This document shows positions 58,713 through 64,000 of a stretch of 64,000 nucleotides of DNA, one piece after another; the first letter of the stretch is position 1; every line of letters begins with the position of its first letter. Origin of the DNA: Nymphaea colorata (Eukaryota; Streptophyta; Magnoliopsida; Nymphaeales; Nymphaeaceae); NCBI RefSeq assembly GCF_008831285.2, contig NW_022204507.1, positions 930,001-994,000 of the forward strand. The letters are read 5' to 3'. A model generated the notes under the pieces. The model saw only the letters and a program-made list of their open reading frames with translations. It ran no database searches and had not been told where the DNA came from. The position numbers and the translations under genes were made by a program.

Positions 58713-58862
58713 TCATTATTCCAAAGGTCTGTCCTTCACTGTTCTTATGTTGGGCACATCCGCCGAATCAATTGGCCTAAGGATCATTGGTTGCACCAAC
58801 ATTTCAACTGGATCCTCAACACATTCGGTGATGATTGATGTGCCAAACTTCCATTTGAGGCA

Positions 58863-59189
58863 TTAATGAAGAGTGGATGGGATTCCTCGTACTTGGTGGA
58901 TCCAAGGTCGTCCCAGAAATAAGTTATATGATGGTGATACATCCACCACATGGAATACAATGCAATGACTGGTGTTTTCAATGATCACGTTTATGTCGAG
59001 GGTACCTTTGTTGTTCATGCCTCGACCATCGTATCCATAGATATTGATATCATCAGAGCGATATTTGTCTTCATGAAATCCTAAAGCTTTGGTCGTGAGA
59101 TCAAGACAAATGTTTAAGTCACTTCCTCCTTCGATCAATACATGTGACACAGTCATCCCATTGACCTTAGACAACGATATAAAGAGCAT
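58863..59189 (-). pseudogene. Tat/Ogre aspartic protease with altered active site
   Basis: The 108-codon frame contains HVLIEGGSDLNICLDLTTKA, GYDGRGMNNKGTLDINVIIE and PSYNLFLGRPWIHQVRGIPS, all typical of Tat-type protease. The catalytic motif is IEGGS where the family has IDGGS, an Asp-to-Glu change that should abolish or strongly reduce activity. Strand and order agree with the neighbouring gag and RT. Confidence 0.85.
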
Positions 59190-59509
59190 CTACATGGTAA
59201 TATCCCCATTTTGGGATGTCTTTTTCTAGAAAGATAATTGACTGGACCTTAGAGGCCCGAATCCAATCTCTCTCAACCATGCATTTTTTCAAGGGTTGGA
59301 CCTCATCCCCTTAGGATGGATCTTCGTCTGAAGAGTCATCTGATGATTCATCATCGTCGCCTCGTAGAATAAAAGTCTTTGGGATTATGGAAAGTTTTTG
59401 GACTTTCTATCTTACCATTCATCATAGCAATAAAATCCAGAGGTTTCTTTCCATGATTTGTCATCATGACTTTGTGTGAACTGCTTCCATCACAAGGTCG
59501 GATGTGCTC

Positions 59510-61315
59510 CTATGGATGATCTGGTAGTGGAGTGTCTATGGTGATCATGGCTACTGTTGTCTTCCCATGATCATGAAATGGATTCTTGAATACCTCAGGG
59601 ATGCTATCATCACCGATTTTGAGATCCTTGTCGATGAAGTCTTGGATAATGTTTTTGAGGACAAAACAATCCTCAGTGCCATGACCAGGGGCATGTTGAA
59701 ACTTACATAATTTCTCTTTATCTTCTCTTATCATTTTCGAAGACTTTGATACTTTTGGCAAGACGATAGTTTCTTTGGCAAAGAGGTATTGCAGGATCTT
59801 TTCACGGAACTGACTGACGGAACTGACTGAGAGGAGTGAATTTCCGGTCATAACCCCAGCCTGGATGTTTGTTTTTCCTTTCATCATTGCCTTTGAGAAA
59901 CTGCATGTTCTTCTTGTGATTGACTTCTTTTTCATGCTTATAACTGTTTTCGTTGTCCTTTTAAATGTCAACATTAGCAATGAAGTGTACAGGCAACTAT
60001 GTCATTCCTCCTTTGTTTCCATCTTTCTTGTACTTAAGAACGATGATTCCATCAAAATCGCCTTCCTCAATTCTTTCTTCTATTGAATTTGTTTGCTCAA
60101 TCAACTCGGCAAATGTCTTGATCGATGGAATAGACTTTTCAATGGCTGGGTAAGATTTTTTCTAATGAGTGACAAAGCTTGTGTTTCAGAAATTGGCTCC
60201 TTCATCTTGTTGCATTGAATTCTTCACTTGTGGATGAATTCTTGAGCCTTTTCTCCTTGTTTTTTATGGAGACTGCAGATGGTACTGAGGGTTGGAGCCA
60301 TAGGAGCATTTTGCTCAAATCTTTCGATAAACATGTTAATTAATTTGTCAAATTCCTTTAGTTCGACTGAGTTGACATTTTCTTTGTACCATTATGCGGC
60401 GATGCCTTTAAGACTTCTTGAAAAATAGCGAAACAAAACTCTGTTATTTGTCCGAATTTTGTAGCAATCATTGAAGAAAGTTGAAAGATGAACGTGTGGG
60501 CAGGTGGTTCCATCATATTTGATGAACTCCTTGGGCAAGTCTTTCACGTCTTCGTCCCCTTCAATACCAAGGTAGTAATCCTAACATGAGTATGAGTGTT
60601 TTCCTTTTCTCCTGAGTTCAAGATTATTCATTCTTTTTTTCATTTCATAAAACATGCACTTAGTTAGACTTTCATCATCACTTGATTCGACTAATTATGA
60701 CTTTGTCTTTTTCTTCTTTCAATTGATCTCTTTTACTTTATCTTTAGAACTGTCACTGTCGGAGCTACTGTTGAGGATGTGCTTCTTTGTCTTTTTGTCT
60801 TTTTTGATAGGCTTTCTCTTTCTTTTGGGTTTCTCCTCCAAACTTTCAGTGGTGACAGGGGCAGGTGAGTTACTTTTCAATGTAGTTTCTTTTCCCTTCT
60901 TGCTTTTCTTTGTTGTCTTTTTCTTCTTGAGAGTAAGCAGTTCGAGTTTTTCCTCCTTACTGGTTGCTGAATCTGAACCCAGATGATCTTCATCCTGATC
61001 TATAGGAGAAGATTTGTTGTTTTTCTTCTTTCTCTTATGCTTGGCAGTTTTTTCAATTTCTGATTTTGGAATAACCATCAGGGCCTTTTGTTCTTTTTGT
61101 TCCCTCATGAATCACTACATAAACATCTGGAACATATGGTAGCCTTCTGGTTTGATTGCTGGGATGCCAAATGTTTCTAGCCTAAGCTCGGAAGATGAAG
61201 TCTCGTTCTGAGGAGCCTGCTTAGCTTGTGATCTGGTCTCAACCATCATATTGGCTTTCAAGTATTCACCTTGTGAGACAGGAAAATGAGAGTCATTAGA
61301 GGGAAATGATGACAA
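59510..61315 (-). pseudogene. Tat/Ogre gag
   Basis: Start region 61,115-61,315 (MVETRSQAKQAPQNE), then a lysine-rich stretch 60,719-61,108 (KRKPIKKDKKTKKH), then the gag core in broken frames between 60,600 and 60,100 with EFIKYDGTT, CYKIRTNNRVLFRYFSRSLK, FIERFEQNAP and EKAQEFIHKWR-like blocks. The C-terminal part 59,510-59,980 has KLCKFQHAPGHGTEDCFVLK, a zinc-binding CX5HX5C-like motif usual in Tat gag. Several stops and frameshifts. The single positively charged linker is typical of these gag proteins. Confidence 0.8.
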
Positions 61316-61480
61316 AATGAAGGTTCATATTGCATTAAGAGTTTTTAAAAGTTACATCCAAAGAAAACACTAACAAAGATGACAACGATTGAAGACGACA
61401 TAAGGAGTACAAAGTTGACAACATAAACTTTTCAGGAATGATGGATGGTGATCGGTTGGCATCGCACCACTCAGCATATT
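61316..61480 (-). other. Short non-coding link between ORF1 and gag
   Basis: About 165 bases with no readable domain, separating the ORF1 remnant from gag. In Ogre-type elements ORF1 is a separate frame with its own stop before gag. Confidence 0.5.
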
Positions 61481-61486
61481 TCTTCT

Positions 61487-62646
61487 TTACCACTGGGCAT
61501 GTGAACCAAGTGTATGATATTTGTGTCTTCCATTCTTATCGAACTCTGTAAACAATGCCGCCCATTGATGAGAACCGAGGTCGAATTTGGGAATAACTCC
61601 AATTGATGCATGCAAAGAAACCATCTTCTGTTTCAAAGAGTACTGTCTCATGCATCCATCAGCACAATAATCAACTATGAAATAAGGGCCCAAGAGTGTA
61701 GTACGATCATGATGATGGTGAGTGTATCAATGCGGACCATGACGACGATCACAATAGTCTCAAATTATCTCATCTCCGTCCAACTGCTTGATCAAACAGC
61801 GGTTGTTCTAAGATTGTCAATGATCCATCAATGTTTCTGAATAGACTGGCTTGGGATCCCACGTGCTTGAGAAACCATAATTGCAAAGCATATGTTCATC
61901 TTTTTATAAAGTCGGTATCTCCAATGGTGAAGCGGGTAAGTCCTTGGTAAAGAAAAACCAAAACTGTCATTGCTACTGACAAGTGTCAGGTCCTACTATG
62001 CCCCCATATCAGAAAGATTTGGGAATACGAACATCTAGGAGGTCACTTCCATCGGTGAAAAGTGTCACCCCCCTGTGCAGAGCATCATACAATGTTTAAC
62101 TCTTCCTATGACTTTTCAAGGTAAAGTGGAGGGTTCAACATAGACTCCAAATTCTTCATACAAGTTTTTTAGGTTGATGTTTTGGCTCTCATGGTTTTCT
62201 ACTAGGGGCCAAGTTTTTCGTGAAGTATAGTAAGCTATAAAATCATTTGCATTAACTTTGGTTGGATTCATGGGGAACTGTTTTTTTAATGGTTCATTTG
62301 GGTCACAAGTTGAGGTGGGAAGGTATAGTATTTCAGCAAATTCATTTAATAACACTATCATTTCTGTTCATGGAAACCAAAAAGAGAAGGTCCTTGGGTT
62401 CCATCGCTCAGCGATTGCATGCACCAAACTTCCATCCACTGTTTGCATTCCTCCGGTTGCCACTGTCTCTAGCCTACATTTTTCAAAGTATGAAGGAAAC
62501 ATCCGAGAGAAGGTGGGATGCCAAGACCGATACCATTCGGGAGTCAAAGGTTTAGACTCAAGAGATATGTAAGTAGACTGTTTAGGTCCTTCCCCAAAGA
62601 AGATGTGATCATAAAAGAAGGTGACACCACGTTGGAAAAAATACAT
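61487..62646 (-). pseudogene. ORF1 of the Tat/Ogre element, plant mobile domain-like
   Basis: Read downward from 62,646: LTPEWYRSWHPTFSRMFPSY, LVHAIAERWNPRTFSFWFP, then MIVLLNEFAEILYLPTSTCD (62,116-62,361) and, after a broken part, GPYFIVDYCADGCMRQYSLK (61,487-61,693). ERW.P.T.tF.fP followed by a leucine-rich line ending in LPT, and a C-terminal Y.a.....RQyslkQ line, resemble the aminotransferase-like plant mobile domain found in ORF1 of Ogre-type elements and in host MAIL/MAIN proteins. Its role in the element is unknown. Several stops, so this copy is dead. Confidence 0.65.
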
Positions 62647-62649
62647 CTT

Positions 62650-63424
62650 GAATAATGACTCAAAAGAGTAGAGATTAGATTAGTGAAAAAAATTGACTAT
62701 GTTGATAAAGACAATATGAAGTAAAGGTATATAATATGGTTATAAAACATCACACAAGGTTTTATGTACATTCATATGTCATTTGAAATAGTTTTGGACA
62801 AAATGGATATAGGGACTTAATTGAAATAATTTTGTGACATAATAATCCAATGTCAAGTTATGCTTATATACTTTAAACGAATGACTCAATGTCAGCATAG
62901 ATTCTTCCTTAAACAACTAAGGGTATGGTTCATCAACTTCTTCTTGATCACTCATCGATATACCACAAATTACCACTCATAGTACTAACGAGGGGGCTTT
63001 CCCGCCCAAAGTGTGGTCCAGTTGTAATGCCTAGTCTTGTGCTACTGCCTAAGACCAAGCCCGACAACATGATGACCGGAGCAAATAGGTATGAGGAATT
63101 TGGAAACATAAAAAATCATGCAAAATCAGTTGTCTTTAATGCAATGTTTCCTAAGATGATGATTAAAATAAATAGAAAAGCAAACATTATTTTCAAACAA
63201 CTTTTACATTGAGGAGGGTTGTATTTGATACTAAATGTAAGTGAATATGATTGATTCTTCTCAATTAGTCTTAAATGCAAGAAAGCAAACACAGTCGCCA
63301 AACAATGTAATGAAATGCCGATGATGTCAAGGCCAAAGTAGGGGACATGCTTTATCATCGACAATATGTGAGATGTTCAAATAAATGGAAATACATCAAT
63401 TATAAACATAGCCAAACGATGACG
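62650..63424 (-). other. Leader between primer site and ORF1
   Basis: No frame with recognisable similarity on either strand. The open frames at 62,925-63,212 and 63,116-63,364 are short and unsupported. The DNA is AT-rich, and it is probably untranslated leader of the element. Confidence 0.55.
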
Positions 63425-63445
63425 GATCCCATCACGGTCGCCATT
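63425..63445 (-). promoter_or_regulatory. Primer binding site of the Tat/Ogre element
   Basis: On the minus strand ATGGCGACCGTGATGGGATC lies just inside the 5' LTR end. TGGCGACC-type sites are usual in Tat and Athila lineages and are different from the initiator-Met site of the other elements in the window. I did not assign the tRNA with certainty (Arg-type is common in Ogre). Confidence 0.7.
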
Positions 63446-64000
63446 TGTTCGCATCCCAAAATTTTCTTTGGGTTTGATTTTTGGTGTGCTCCAGAAAAAA
63501 TGAGATTTAATTTTGAAAATGAGAGAGAAAGGGACTCGCCCGACGGTACGAGGATTGACCGTTCCCGATGCCTTTACCGGTGGTAATCAATCCAAGGGCT
63601 ATATTTATTATTGATACATTTTATTTTGACTTAAACACCTTTTTTATTTTATATACGGTGTAGAAAAATATTGAAAGTTTAATGGTTCGAACTTTTGAAA
63701 AGGTTCTTGAAGAATTACTTGAGAATGTGAAACACTTTGGGAAAAACTAGAATTGAGAAATCTTTATAAATATCATTTGGAAAGCTTGAAAAATCATTTT
63801 GAAGTCACTTTAGTGTTCTCTTAAGACTTTAAGTAGGTTTGAGGTTTTGCTCTAATTCGGTTACTACCTAGTTAGAGCTTTATCTCATCTTACTTAAGTT
63901 TTTTGGAGTAGTGTATGTGGTTATTTGTGATGTTAGGTAAATGTGGATGCATGAATGCATTGATCCTATATGATTAGAAAAGAAAATCATTCATTCTTAC
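63446..64000 (-). repeat. 5' LTR of the Tat/Ogre element, partial
   Basis: The last 555 bases of the 5' LTR in element sense, beginning TGTTCGCATCCC on the plus strand and matching 51,347-51,950 with about ten percent differences. The rest lies beyond the window. Confidence 0.88.

Larger units (their letters stand above)
51347..64000 (-). mobile_element. Tat/Ogre-lineage Ty3/gypsy retrotransposon, degenerate, runs off the window
   Basis: On the minus strand the order is 5' LTR (only its end in the window, 63,446-64,000), primer site, ORF1, gag, protease, G-patch remnant, RT, RNase H, a second RNase H, integrase, purine tract and 3' LTR (51,347-54,427). An ORF before gag and the second, archaeal-type RNase H are hallmarks of the Tat/Ogre lineage. 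The two LTRs differ at about one base in ten where both are visible, so it is old. If the 5' LTR has the same size, the whole element is about 15 kb. Confidence 0.9.

Noticed and set aside
1-64000. tRNA, rRNA, snoRNA genes and CRISPR arrays
   Set aside because: I looked for cloverleaf-type boxes and regular repeat-spacer patterns by eye and saw none. A covariance-model scan would be needed to exclude small RNAs.

Overview
The window looks like nuclear DNA of a land plant, most probably a flowering plant. It carries plant-type Copia, chromovirus and Tat/Ogre retrotransposons, a plant L1-type LINE, long TA, GA and GAA microsatellites, and one recognisable host gene of the land-plant FLZ zinc-finger family with a 1.5 kb intron. 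The species cannot be told from the sequence. There are no bacterial-type operons, rRNA genes, convincing tRNA genes or CRISPR arrays.

Layout. 1-2.1 kb: AT-rich DNA with a pyrimidine tract and a GGCATT-rich stretch that may be DNA-transposon sequence. 2.1-9.2 kb: a decayed LINE whose reverse transcriptase and C-terminal parts are split by a Copia element (about 3706-8233) with near-matching 5-bp target duplications; the Copia copy has lost the end of its pol. 9.2-12.7 kb: non-coding DNA with tandem duplications. 12,697-25,296: a complete chromodomain-bearing Ty3/gypsy element (Tekay/Del-like) with 3.6 kb LTRs, perfect GGATC target duplications, initiator-Met primer site and purine tract, but with a broken gag start, a frame-shifted protease and an internally deleted integrase. 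26.8-29.1 kb: an FLZ-type zinc-finger gene on the minus strand, two exons, 250 codons. 29.1-35.0 kb: AT-rich intergenic DNA. 35,036-36,996: a compact 2 kb LTR element with no coding capacity, minus strand, 5-bp duplication with one mismatch. 37-46.3 kb: intergenic DNA with microsatellites and possible CACTA-type ends. 46.3-49.6 kb: 5' half of a second Copia element (LTR end, gag, protease, integrase) that stops before reverse transcriptase. 50.5-51.35 kb: fragment of a diverged LTR related to the 12.7-25.3 kb element, in the opposite orientation. 51,347 to beyond the right edge: a degenerate Tat/Ogre-lineage Ty3/gypsy element on the minus strand, inserted into that LTR fragment, with an extra ORF1 resembling the plant mobile domain, gag, protease, G-patch remnant, reverse transcriptase, two RNase H domains and integrase.

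Apart from the FLZ gene, nearly everything recognisable is transposable-element sequence, much of it nested. Most element genes carry frameshifts, stops, deletions or changed catalytic residues, so none looks autonomous. I found no evidence for a new multi-gene host system. The observations most worth following are the LTR-encoded tail of the chromovirus pol, the repeated CACGTGTC motifs in its LTRs, the compact 2 kb LTR element, the ORF1 of the Tat/Ogre element, and the nesting relationships.
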